From: Roseovarius sp. | Lineage (GTDB): Bacteria; Pseudomonadota; Alphaproteobacteria; Rhodobacterales; Rhodobacteraceae | Direction of reading: 5' to 3' | Length of the DNA: 17,047 nt | NCBI GenBank assembly: GCA_021767845.1 | Contig: JAASSQ010000033.1 | Span: forward strand, 1-17,047 | In this document: piece after piece, positions 7,007 through 13,796 of the stretch | Position numbering within the stretch: position 1 is the first letter of the stretch | How the letters are laid out: each line of letters starts with the position of its first letter | Position numbers and translations under genes: made by a program | The notes under the pieces: model-generated | Told to the model about the DNA's origin: nothing | The model's input: the letters and a program-made list of their open reading frames with translations, nothing else | Databases searched by the model: none

Positions 7007-7021
7007 CTTGAGACCCTCAAG
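7007..7021. promoter_or_regulatory. Inverted repeat CTTGAG-acc-CTCAAG
   Basis: Perfect 6-base arms with a 3-base spacer, between the stop of the hydrolase gene and the start of the zincin gene, both on the minus strand. It could be an operator for the zincin gene or a weak terminator for the hydrolase; no T run follows. Confidence 0.3.
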
Positions 7022-7074
7022 ACTGGCGGGTGGCGCAGGTGTCGATCATGGCCGCGCCACCCCCTCGGCCCTGC

Positions 7075-8004
7075 TCAGGCCTGCAGCATCAGTTGATAAC
7101 TGGTCGGCTCGTAGCGGAACCCGTCGCCATTGGCCTCGACATAGCCCATGCCCGGCCACGGCATGTGGTAGCCGATGAAGGGCAGTCCATCAGCGGCCAG
7201 CATCCCGAGGATCCTGCGCCGGGTCTTTGCCGCGGCAGCCTTGTCCATGTCGAACTTGACCTCCCAATCGGGATAGGCGAGCGACCACACATAGTGGTTG
7301 GCAAAGTCCGCTGCCACAAGCAGTTGTTGCCCCTCGCTTTCCAGCATGTAGGTCATGTGCCCCGGCGTATGGCCGAACGCGGCCATGGCGGTCACGCCCG
7401 GGGCCACGCTGTCCCCGTCGCCGATCATGTCCATCCGGTCCGCGAGAGGCCGCACCTTCGCTTCGAAGCCGTCATTGCCCATGCCGGCCCAGGCATCGAA
7501 CTCGGTCGCGCCGGTGACATACCGGGCGTTGGAAAAGGTCGGCGCATCATCGCTCATCAGCCCGCCGATGTGATCGCCATGCATGTGGGTGATCACGACC
7601 ACGTCGATCTGGTCGGGGCTGTACCCTGCCTCGGCCAGGGCGGCGGTGGTGCCTTCGGCGCCGAGACCGGTATCGAACAGGATCAGCTCGTTGCCGGTGT
7701 TCACGACCGTTGGCGTAAAGAAGAACTGCGCGACATCCGTGGGAAGGCGCGCGGCTTTCGATGCGGCGTCGAATTCGTCCTCGCTGACATTGAGCCCGAA
7801 GATCGTGTGCGGATCGGGGCGCGGCATCGTGCCGGCGAGGATGGTGGTCACCTCGAAGCCACCAAGCCCGACACGATGGAATTTGGACATGCCGGCCCCC
7901 AGCATCGGGGCGGCGGCACGGGCTGGCCCCCTGACGGTCGCGGCAAGTGGAAGCGCGGCGGCGGCTGTCAAGACGGAACGGCGGGTGAATGACGGATCTG
8001 GCAT
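7075..8004 (-). CDS. Tat-exported metallo-beta-lactamase-fold hydrolase
   Basis: A 309-residue MBL-fold metal-dependent hydrolase, similar in plan to quorum-quenching lactonases and methyl parathion hydrolase-type proteins; the substrate is unknown. The N-terminus has a twin-arginine motif, TRRSVL (about residues 7-12), then an Ala-rich hydrophobic stretch ending in ARAAA, so the folded, metal-loaded protein should be exported by Tat to the periplasm. The metal motif HMHGDH is at 140-145, His216 lies in GHTPGH, and Asp233 in AADFANH bridges the metals; a late His in GYHMPWPG completes the set. ATG 8004 is chosen over in-frame upstream starts because AGGAGA lies 6-7 bases before it and the Tat signal then begins at the N-terminus. 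Divergent from gltX. It is complete and all metal ligands are present. Confidence 0.88.
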   Translation of the reverse strand: MPDPSFTRRSVLTAAAALPLAATVRGPARAAAPMLGAGMSKFHRVGLGGFEVTTILAGTMPRPDPHTIFGLNVSEDEFDAASKAARLPTDVAQFFFTPTVVNTGNELILFDTGLGAEGTTAALAEAGYSPDQIDVVVITHMHGDHIGGLMSDDAPTFSNARYVTGATEFDAWAGMGNDGFEAKVRPLADRMDMIGDGDSVAPGVTAMAAFGHTPGHMTYMLESEGQQLLVAADFANHYVWSLAYPDWEVKFDMDKAAAAKTRRRILGMLAADGLPFIGYHMPWPGMGYVEANGDGFRYEPTSYQLMLQA

Positions 8005-8167
8005 CTGAATTCTCCTGGTGGTGATGCGATCAACCATAGACCGGCAAAGCCCGGACATGGACCTGTTCACGGCAATGTGACGGGGCAGGTCGGCCCGGCC
8101 GCAGCCCCGTGGAATCTGGACAAATGCGCAACGCTGTGACATGGCGCAGGCGAACCAGGAGAGACCC

Positions 8168-9493
8168 ATGACAACCACCCGTTTCGCCCCGTCGCCCACC
8201 GGTTACATCCATGTGGGTAACCTGCGCACCGCGCTGATGAACTTCCTCATCGCCCGCAAGGCCGGCGGAACCTTCATCCTGCGGATCGACGATACCGACC
8301 CCGAGCGGTCGAAAGAGGAATACGTCGATGCGATCAAGCAGGATCTGGACTGGCTGGGCCTGCACTGGGACCGGGTCGAGCGGCAGTCCGAGCGGCTGGA
8401 CCGCTATGCCGAGGCCGCCGAGAAGCTGCGCGGGATGGGCCGGTTCTACGAGGCGTTCGAGACGCCCACCGAACTCGATCTCAAGCGCAAGAAGCAGCTC
8501 AACATGGGCAAACCGCCGGTCTACGACCGCGCGGCGCTGAGCCTGTCCGAAGAGGAAAAGGCGCGGCTGCGCGAAGAGCGTGGCAACGGCGTGTGGCGCT
8601 TCAAGCTGGATCACGAGCGGATCGAGTGGCAGGATGGTATCCTTGGCGAAACCTCCATTGATGCGGCCAGCGTCAGCGATCCGGTCCTGATCCGGGGGGA
8701 TGGGCTGGTGCTCTACACGCTCGCTTCGGTCGTGGACGATACCGAGATGGGCGTTACCCATGTCGTGCGCGGCAGCGATCACGTGACCAATACCGCCACG
8801 CAGATCCAGATCATCGAGGCGCTTGGCGGAACGGTACCGCAATTCGCGCACCATTCGCTTCTGACCGGGCCGCAGGGCGAGTCGCTGTCCAAGCGGCTTG
8901 GCACCCTGAGCCTGCGGGATCTGCGGGCGCAGGGCGTGGAGCCGATGGCGCTATTGAGCCTGATGGCGCGTCTTGGCTCGGCCGACCCGGTGGAGTTGCG
9001 CACCAGCATGGATGAGCTGATCGAGGGCTTCGACATCACCCGCTTTGGTGCGGCGCCGACGAAATTCGACATGACCGACCTTTTCCCGATGACGGCCCGC
9101 CTGCTGCACGAACGGGCCTATGAAGAGGTGCAGGACGAGATTGCCGCGATCGGTGTTCCGGCTGATCTGGGCGAACGGTTCTGGACCGTGACGCGCGACA
9201 ACATCACGACGCTCAATGACCTGCCGGCGTGGTGGGCCATGTTCCGCGACGGGGCCGAGCCGGTGATCGACGACGAGGATCGCGACTTCGTAGCACAGGC
9301 GATGGAATTGCTGCCCGAAGGCCCTTATGACGACACGACTTGGGGCGAATGGACCAACCGGGTCAAGGACGCGACGGGGCGCAAGGGCAAGGGGCTGTTC
9401 ATGCCGCTGCGCAAGGCGCTGACCGGCCAGAGCCACGGTCCCGACATGAGCCAGGTTCTGCCGCTTCTGCAAAACATCAGGGCTAAGGGCTGA
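8168..9493 (+). CDS. gltX: Glutamate--tRNA ligase (short paralogue)
   Basis: A 441-residue class I aminoacyl-tRNA synthetase that charges tRNA-Glu (EC 6.1.1.17) in the cytosol. The HIGH-type motif is HVGN at 15-18 within FAPSPTGYIHVGN, and the KMSKS-type motif is SLSKR at 239-243. The tRNA-binding C-terminal helical domain is present and ends near KGKGLFMPLRKALTG. ATG 8168 is favoured over the in-frame 8141 start by AGGAGAG at 8157-8163 and by the motif beginning at residue 5. Many alphaproteobacteria carry two gltX genes, and this length fits the shorter one; such pairs can divide tRNA-Glu and tRNA-Gln charging, the latter corrected by GatCAB. Whether a second copy exists cannot be seen here. 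Its 3' end overlaps the convergent membrane-protein gene by 11 bases. Confidence 0.95.
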   Translation: MTTTRFAPSPTGYIHVGNLRTALMNFLIARKAGGTFILRIDDTDPERSKEEYVDAIKQDLDWLGLHWDRVERQSERLDRYAEAAEKLRGMGRFYEAFETPTELDLKRKKQLNMGKPPVYDRAALSLSEEEKARLREERGNGVWRFKLDHERIEWQDGILGETSIDAASVSDPVLIRGDGLVLYTLASVVDDTEMGVTHVVRGSDHVTNTATQIQIIEALGGTVPQFAHHSLLTGPQGESLSKRLGTLSLRDLRAQGVEPMALLSLMARLGSADPVELRTSMDELIEGFDITRFGAAPTKFDMTDLFPMTARLLHERAYEEVQDEIAAIGVPADLGERFWTVTRDNITTLNDLPAWWAMFRDGAEPVIDDEDRDFVAQAMELLPEGPYDDTTWGEWTNRVKDATGRKGKGLFMPLRKALTGQSHGPDMSQVLPLLQNIRAKG

Positions 9494-10754
9494 CCCCGCC
9501 CACGGCTGCGCCTGTCTGCAGCTTGGTTTTCTCGCTTTCCAGGGGAAGCGCCTTGTCGGCGTAAGCCTGTGCGCGGTCGATCATGTCGCGCGCGGCCGCG
9601 GCAAGCCCGGCGTCGGGCCCGTCGGCCAGCGATTGCAGGGCCGAGCGCAACCGGGCCGCCACCTCGATCAGGTCCGCCCCGTCGCGGGCGGTGCTGGCGA
9701 AGGCGCCCTCGATCAGGTCCGCGGGGTCGGTGTCGGGCACGAAGATGCGCGGAAACAAAGGGTCGGCATCCAGTGGCCGGGTCGTCGCCCAGGACCATAG
9801 CAGGCGTTCCTGACGGGCGATCACCTCGATCGCCGTGCCGGGATCGTTGATGCCCGGCGACAGGGCGTGAGAGGCGATCTCGGACAGAACAAGAAGGCCG
9901 TAGGTGGCATCCTGTTCAAAGGTGCGGTTCTCGCCGATGGTCAGGCACTTGGTGATTTCGGAAAGATCCTTGTCCCCCAAGCCCGAGGCATACCCCACGG
10001 CGCAGCCCTCGAGCACGAAGCGGCCCGGCGGGGTGTGGATGTAGACGCGCGCGTCGATGTCTTTCAGGGCGGTGCTCATGCGGCGCAGGTCGATGAACTG
10101 CAGGTAGCCGCTGCGCGGCGCCGGAATGGCGATGGCCTCTTGCGGGATCACCGTTTCATCCGTCAGCGGGTTGGCCCGCAAGGCCGGGGTGCGCCGGGCC
10201 AGATCGAGGCTTTTTCGGGCCTCGGCCTCGGTTGCGCGCAGGGTGTTGTCCATGCTGCCCAGGTCGCTGAGGTGTCCGATCCAGCGCAGCATCGCGACGA
10301 TGACCAGAACGACGACCACCACGGTAAAGACCAGAACGGTGACGGATGCGCCGGGCGCGTGAAGCTGCGCCTTGAACAGGATGATCGAACTGAGCGCATA
10401 GACGAATGCCCCGATGAAGGTGGCCAGCACCGACTGCGTGGTGGTGTCGGCCAGAAGGATGCGATGCGCCCGCGGTGTGGCCTGTGCCGCGGCCGCGTTG
10501 TGCGCGGTAACCATGACGTTGAGGGAAAAGGTGCTGACGGCCAGCATCCCCGAGGCGAGGATCGTCAGGATCGGCATCACCGCATCGGGCGTGAACCTTT
10601 GGCGCAGAAGGTCGGGGATGAAGTCATCGAGCAGCATGGCCGTGATCGAGGCCACCACGGCCAGGCACGCCATCAGCGCCACGCGCACCCAGAGCATCCG
10701 GCTGACGCGCAACAGTGTCAGAAAGGTCTTAGAAACGGTTTTGGTGTTCGCCAT
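9483..10754 (-). CDS. DUF2254 family integral membrane protein
   Basis: A 423-residue predicted inner-membrane protein of the DUF2254 family, whose function is not established. Four hydrophobic segments are visible in the first 160 residues, at about 22-42, 58-80 (STFSLNVMV), 107-127 and 136-156; the third and fourth are joined by a short loop. The remaining 260 residues are soluble, with a conserved-looking stretch SGYLQFIDLRRM and a SHALSPGINDPGTAIEV motif characteristic of the family. The protein ends with a short Gly/Pro tail. ATG 10754 places a basic segment directly before the first membrane helix. It follows the cyclotransferase-like gene by 50 bases on the same strand, so the two may form an operon. 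The last 11 bases overlap gltX tail-to-tail. Confidence 0.85.
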   Translation of the reverse strand: MANTKTVSKTFLTLLRVSRMLWVRVALMACLAVVASITAMLLDDFIPDLLRQRFTPDAVMPILTILASGMLAVSTFSLNVMVTAHNAAAAQATPRAHRILLADTTTQSVLATFIGAFVYALSSIILFKAQLHAPGASVTVLVFTVVVVVLVIVAMLRWIGHLSDLGSMDNTLRATEAEARKSLDLARRTPALRANPLTDETVIPQEAIAIPAPRSGYLQFIDLRRMSTALKDIDARVYIHTPPGRFVLEGCAVGYASGLGDKDLSEITKCLTIGENRTFEQDATYGLLVLSEIASHALSPGINDPGTAIEVIARQERLLWSWATTRPLDADPLFPRIFVPDTDPADLIEGAFASTARDGADLIEVAARLRSALQSLADGPDAGLAAAARDMIDRAQAYADKALPLESEKTKLQTGAAVGGVSP

Positions 10755-10804
10755 AAGCCGTCAGCATGGGCCATGCCGGGCGTGGGGTCCAGCCCCGCGC
10801 GGGC

Positions 10805-11371
10805 TCAGCGCTTCAGAATTCGGATGCTTCGGTCGCGCAGTTCGTCATCCACGAAACCGCGTTCGTCCGGTGACAGGCTGCGGTGACGGGGATAGACCGG
10901 GTCGGCGCGATCGTCCAGAACCGGGGTGTCCCACCCGTCGGTCGTGTCGAAGAAGCGGCGCGCGCCGTCCTCTCCGAATTCGCGCAGATACCCCTGCACG
11001 ACCACGTCGATATAGCTCAGAAGGGCGGGGTGCTGGTCGGTCGGTGCGCCGTGGCGCCCGTCGGGGATGGTATAGACCGCGATGTCGGGCTGGTGGGGCA
11101 GGGCGTGACTGACCTGATGCGCCGCCGCGACCCGGTCATAGGCGCGTTCGCGTTCGTCAAGCGCGGCCCAGTTCTGCCCGGGGACCGCCGCGATCAGGCC
11201 GTCGATCTCGCTTTCGGGGTCGGGCACGACGGTCAGATACGCGACCGGGCGCAGCGAGGTATGCCGCCAGATGCGTTTCCAGCCGCTGAGCCGCGCGGTA
11301 TGCGCCTCGGAGAACGCGTGGGTGTCGCGGTTCACCAGGCTGCCGTATCCGAAAAAATATGCATGTGTCAT
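10805..11371 (-). CDS. Gamma-glutamylcyclotransferase-like (GGCT/AIG2 fold) protein
   Basis: A 188-residue cytosolic protein with the GGCT fold. The substrate-binding motif YGSL is at 9-12 in YFFGYGSLVN, and the likely catalytic acid is Glu75 in LDERERAYDRV. Enzymes of this fold release 5-oxoproline from gamma-glutamyl amino acids or glutathione, but the family also includes members with other or no known substrate, so the exact reaction is open. The C-terminal half contains a YIDVVVQGYLREFG segment and an extended tail with PVYPRHRSLS that recurs in alphaproteobacterial members. It is divergent from the Rrf2 regulator, with an FNR-type box only 21 bases upstream of its start, and probably leads an operon with the DUF2254 gene. 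Confidence 0.8.
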   Translation of the reverse strand: MTHAYFFGYGSLVNRDTHAFSEAHTARLSGWKRIWRHTSLRPVAYLTVVPDPESEIDGLIAAVPGQNWAALDERERAYDRVAAAHQVSHALPHQPDIAVYTIPDGRHGAPTDQHPALLSYIDVVVQGYLREFGEDGARRFFDTTDGWDTPVLDDRADPVYPRHRSLSPDERGFVDDELRDRSIRILKR

Positions 11372-11391
11372 GGATGTTTTCCGACCGCCGG

Positions 11392-11405
11392 TTGATCTGC
11401 ATCAT
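11392..11405. promoter_or_regulatory. FNR/FnrL-type box
   Basis: TTGAT-CTGC-ATCAT matches TTGAT-N4-ATCAA at 9 of the 10 defined positions. Its centre is about 67 bases before the Rrf2 start codon; a class II arrangement would put transcription start near 11440. A poor -10 (CACGAT) fits that. It is also 21 bases upstream of the divergent cyclotransferase start. Confidence 0.4.
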
Positions 11406-11465
11406 GTCGCAGCGGTGTCATAGCCGCCACGATGCCCGGAATTCAAGCAATGGTCCCAAACCGCT

Positions 11466-11918
11466 ATGCGTATCACGAAACGAACGAATATCGCGATCCG
11501 GGTTCTGATGTTCTGCGGTGCGAATTCCGATCGGCTGGTCACGAAATCCGAGATCGCGGCGCGCTGCAACACCTCGGAAAGCCACTTGGCGCAGGTCATC
11601 AACCAGCTTGCGCAGCTTGGGTTCCTGCACACCCAACGCGGGCGAAGCGGCGGGATCGCCCTGGCGCGGCCCATGGATCAGATCGTCATCGGCGACGTGT
11701 TCCGCCAGTTGGAGTCGAACGTGCCGATTGCCGAGTGTTTTGCCGATGTTGACAATACCTGTCCCCTCGTCAAGGCGTGCCGCCTGAAGCTGGCGATCGC
11801 CGATGCGGCCGAGGCGTTTTATGCGCATCTGGATGACATCACCCTTGATGCGCTTGTTTGCGACAACGACGCGTTGCTGGATATCTTCATGCCGGAGCGC
11901 TGCGTGAAACGGGCTTGA
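11466..11918 (+). CDS. Rrf2 family Fe-S transcriptional regulator (NsrR/RirA-like)
   Basis: A 150-residue winged-helix regulator of the Rrf2 family. The DNA-binding domain covers about 1-75, with recognition region SEIAARCNTSESHLAQVINQ and the family wing motif RGRSGGIALARP. Three cysteines, Cys91, Cys99 and Cys105, have spacing X7 and X5; the numbering is the same as the cluster ligands reported for rhizobial RirA and unlike E. coli NsrR (X4 and X5). An Fe-S cluster sensing iron, oxygen or nitric oxide is therefore expected. Alphaproteobacterial genes of this type are annotated as NsrR or simply Rrf2, so the signal is undecided. ATG 11466 is the first start giving the canonical MRITKRTNIA N-terminus; the ribosome site is weak. 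It ends about 33 bases before the glycine riboswitch, but gcv control is probably independent. Confidence 0.88.
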   Translation: MRITKRTNIAIRVLMFCGANSDRLVTKSEIAARCNTSESHLAQVINQLAQLGFLHTQRGRSGGIALARPMDQIVIGDVFRQLESNVPIAECFADVDNTCPLVKACRLKLAIADAAEAFYAHLDDITLDALVCDNDALLDIFMPERCVKRA

Positions 11919-11943
11919 AGTCGGCCATGCGGTAAGCTAGCTT
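11915..11943 (+). promoter_or_regulatory. Candidate promoter of the glycine riboswitch-gcv transcript
   Basis: TTGAAG (11915-11920), overlapping the end of the regulator gene, is followed after 17 bases by TAGCTT (11938-11943). Transcription would begin near 11950, exactly at the first base of the aptamer P1 stem. The -10 lies within a perfect palindrome, AAGCTAGCTT (11934-11943). The -10 match is only 3 of 6, so the call leans on position. Confidence 0.4.
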
Positions 11944-11950
11944 CCCACCC

Positions 11951-12104
11951 GATCGTAACGGGAGAACCGGCCAGGCCGGTGCCGAAGGAGCAACCGCCCC
12001 GGAAACTCTCAGGCGACAGGGACCGTTCCGATCACAAAACTCTGGAGAGTGGCGCGCGTGACGCGTCCGCCGAAGGGATAGCGATCTCAGGCAGAAGGAC
12101 AGAG
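11951..12104 (+). promoter_or_regulatory. Tandem glycine riboswitch (gcvT element)
   Basis: Two glycine aptamers in series. Aptamer 1 (11951-12033) has P1 arms GATCG...ACGG against CCGT...CGATC, the conserved GCCGAAGGAGCAA (11981-11993), and CTCTCAGGCGACAGGGACCG. Aptamer 2 (12040-12104) has P1 arms CTCTG (12040-12044) and CAGAG (12100-12104), GCCGAAGGGAT, and CTCAGGCAGAAGGACAG. A six-base linker (ACAAAA) joins them. Glycine binding is known to turn on gcv genes in most bacteria with this element, which fits its place directly before gcvT. Confidence 0.95.
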
Positions 12105-12106
12105 GG

Positions 12107-12148
12107 GGCATCGAGGCACGACCGACACGGTTGTGCAGGACCGATGCC
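12107..12148 (+). promoter_or_regulatory. Expression-platform hairpin after the riboswitch
   Basis: GGCATCG (12107-12113) pairs with CGATGCC (12142-12148). Inside it, GCACGACCG (12116-12124) pairs with CGGTTGTGC (12128-12136) with one G-U pair and an ACA loop. No U run follows, so simple intrinsic termination is unlikely. The hairpin abuts the P1 stem of aptamer 2. Further on, TTCCC (12156-12160) could pair with the gcvT ribosome site GGGAG (12181-12185), so translational control is one option. Confidence 0.5.
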
Positions 12149-12192
12149 GGATTGATTCCCCGATCAAGCTGGCGCCATTTGGGAGAGACCCG

Positions 12193-13320
12193 ATGAGCGA
12201 CACCTTGCGCACGACCCCGCTTCACGCCTTGCACAACGAGCTTGGCGCAAAGATGGTGCCCTTTGCCGGCTACGAGATGCCGGTTCAATACGGTCTTGGC
12301 GTGATGAAAGAGCACCTGCACACCCGCGCGGCGGCGGGGCTTTTCGATGTCAGCCACATGGGGCAGGTGATCGTCCGCGCGGAAGGCGGATACGAGGCGG
12401 CGGCGCGGGCGATGGAAACGCTGGTTCCGGTCAGCCTTCTGGGCCTCAAGGAAAACCGGCAGCGATACGGGGTCTTCACGAATGACGAAGGCGGCATTCT
12501 GGACGATCTGATGATGGCCAACCGGGGCGATCACCTGTTCGTGGTGGTCAATGCGGCCTGCAAGGCCGACGATATCGCACATATGAAGGCCGGCCTGCCG
12601 GGCTGCACGGTGGAAGAGATCACCGACCGCGCCTTGCTGGCCTTGCAGGGCCCGCAATCCGAGGAGGTGCTGGCGCGTCTGGTGCCGGACGTGACCGAGA
12701 TGCGCTTCATGGATGTGGGTGTGTTCGACAGCCCCTACGGCGCGCTGTGGGTGTCGCGGTCGGGCTATACCGGCGAGGACGGGTTCGAAATATCGGTTGC
12801 CGCCGACCGGGCCGAGGCCTTTGCGCGCGATCTGCTGGCCGACGAGGCGGTCGAGCCGATCGGACTGGGAGCCCGCGACAGCCTGCGGCTGGAGGCGGGC
12901 CTGTGCCTTTACGGGCATGACATCGACAGCTCGACCACCCCCGTGGAAGCGGCGCTTGAATGGGCCATTCAGAAAGTGCGCCGCAAGGGCGGAGAGCGCG
13001 AGGGCGGCTTTCCCGGTGCAGATGTCATTCTGGAGCAATTGGAGAACGGCGCGCCGCGCCGCCGCGTGGGGCTGCGCCCCGAAGGCCGCGCGCCGATGCG
13101 CGAGGGCACGGGGCTGTTCGACGCGGCCGGGGATGACGAACAGATCGGCCGCGTGACATCGGGCGCGTTCGGGCCGACCATCGGGGCGCCGATGTCCATG
13201 GGCTACGTGCCGGCGGACAAGACGCAAACCGGCACGGTGCTGTATGGCGACGTGCGGGGCAAGAAACTGCCGGCAAGCGTGGCGCAGATGCCGTTCACGC
13301 CGGCGCGCTTCAAACGCTGA
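12193..13320 (+). CDS. gcvT: Glycine cleavage system T-protein (aminomethyltransferase)
   Basis: A 375-residue cytosolic enzyme (EC 2.1.2.10) that takes the aminomethyl group from the lipoyl arm of H-protein, releasing ammonia and passing the methylene carbon to tetrahydrofolate. Family motifs are in order: PLHALHNELGAKMVPFAGYEMPV at the N-terminus (positions 9-31), FDVSHMGQ (51-58), the segment YGVFTNDEGGILDDL in which Asp104 matches the catalytic aspartate of E. coli GcvT, SRSGYTGEDGFE, and GARDSLRLEAGLCLYGHD. The C-terminal barrel domain ends FTPARFKR. ATG 12193 is supported by GGGAGAG at 12181-12187; an in-frame GTG at 12133 lies inside the riboswitch platform and is rejected. First gene of gcvT-gcvH-gcvP, under the glycine riboswitch. 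Length is typical. Confidence 0.96.
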   Translation: MSDTLRTTPLHALHNELGAKMVPFAGYEMPVQYGLGVMKEHLHTRAAAGLFDVSHMGQVIVRAEGGYEAAARAMETLVPVSLLGLKENRQRYGVFTNDEGGILDDLMMANRGDHLFVVVNAACKADDIAHMKAGLPGCTVEEITDRALLALQGPQSEEVLARLVPDVTEMRFMDVGVFDSPYGALWVSRSGYTGEDGFEISVAADRAEAFARDLLADEAVEPIGLGARDSLRLEAGLCLYGHDIDSSTTPVEAALEWAIQKVRRKGGEREGGFPGADVILEQLENGAPRRRVGLRPEGRAPMREGTGLFDAAGDDEQIGRVTSGAFGPTIGAPMSMGYVPADKTQTGTVLYGDVRGKKLPASVAQMPFTPARFKR

Positions 13321-13340
13321 AACCAAGGGGAGAGCGAGAC

Positions 13341-13700
13341 ATGAAATACACCGAAGAACACGAATGGCTGCGCAATGACGACGACGTTGTCGTGGTCGGC
13401 ATCACCGACCACGCCAGCGAACAGTTGGGGGACGTGGTGTTCGTGGAACTGCCCGAGGTCGGCACCCAGGTTGCCAAGGGTGACGAGATCGTCGTCATCG
13501 AAAGCGTCAAGGCCGCCAGCGATATTCTTGCGCCGGTGGACGGCGAGATCGTGGAGGTCAACGAAGCCCTGGTGGACGATCCCGCCAAGGTGAACTCCGA
13601 TCCGCTTGGCGAGGCGTGGTTCTTCAAGATGAAGATCAGCGACCCGTCGCAGATGGACGATTACATGGACGAAGACGCCTACAAGGAATTCATCGGCTGA
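13341..13700 (+). CDS. gcvH: Glycine cleavage system H-protein (lipoyl carrier)
   Basis: A 119-residue shuttle protein of the glycine cleavage complex. Its lipoyl-lysine is Lys57 in the hallmark ESVKAASDI; the swinging arm carries the aminomethyl intermediate from P-protein to T-protein and is re-oxidised by L-protein. Other family signatures are YTEEHEWL at the start, GITDHASEQLGDVVFVELPEVG, the PVDGEIVEVNEAL strand and the ending GEAWFFKMKI...LMDxDAYKEFIG type. The start is fixed by GGGGAGAG at 13327-13334, 6 bases before ATG. It begins 20 bases after gcvT, so the two must be co-transcribed. It is followed by a terminator-like hairpin, which may make H-protein more abundant than P-protein. 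Lipoylation needs LipB/LipA or LplA from elsewhere. Confidence 0.97.
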   Translation: MKYTEEHEWLRNDDDVVVVGITDHASEQLGDVVFVELPEVGTQVAKGDEIVVIESVKAASDILAPVDGEIVEVNEALVDDPAKVNSDPLGEAWFFKMKISDPSQMDDYMDEDAYKEFIG

Positions 13701-13704
13701 ACGC

Positions 13705-13746
13705 CTCCGGCCGACCCGTGAGCCGTCGGCCGGAGTCTGGCTTTTT
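13705..13746 (+). terminator. Intrinsic-terminator-like hairpin between gcvH and gcvP
   Basis: Perfect 10-base arms CTCCGGCCGA (13705-13714) and TCGGCCGGAG (13726-13735) enclose an 11-base loop, followed by TCTGGC and five T (13742-13746). The T run is 6 bases from the stem, so termination is probably partial. It begins 5 bases after the gcvH stop and 51 bases before gcvP. Confidence 0.6.
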
Positions 13747-13796
13747 GGGGGTGAAGGCAACGGAGAACCACCGCCCGCAATCAAAGAGGTCATCGC

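Noticed and set aside
8141..8167. Upstream in-frame start for gltX
   Set aside because: The ribosome site AGGAGAG lies inside this segment and the synthetase fold begins right after ATG 8168.
12152..12167. TTGAT...ATCAA dyad near gcvT as an FNR box
   Set aside because: The spacer is six bases instead of four, and it lies in the riboswitch leader where it more likely forms an RNA hairpin.
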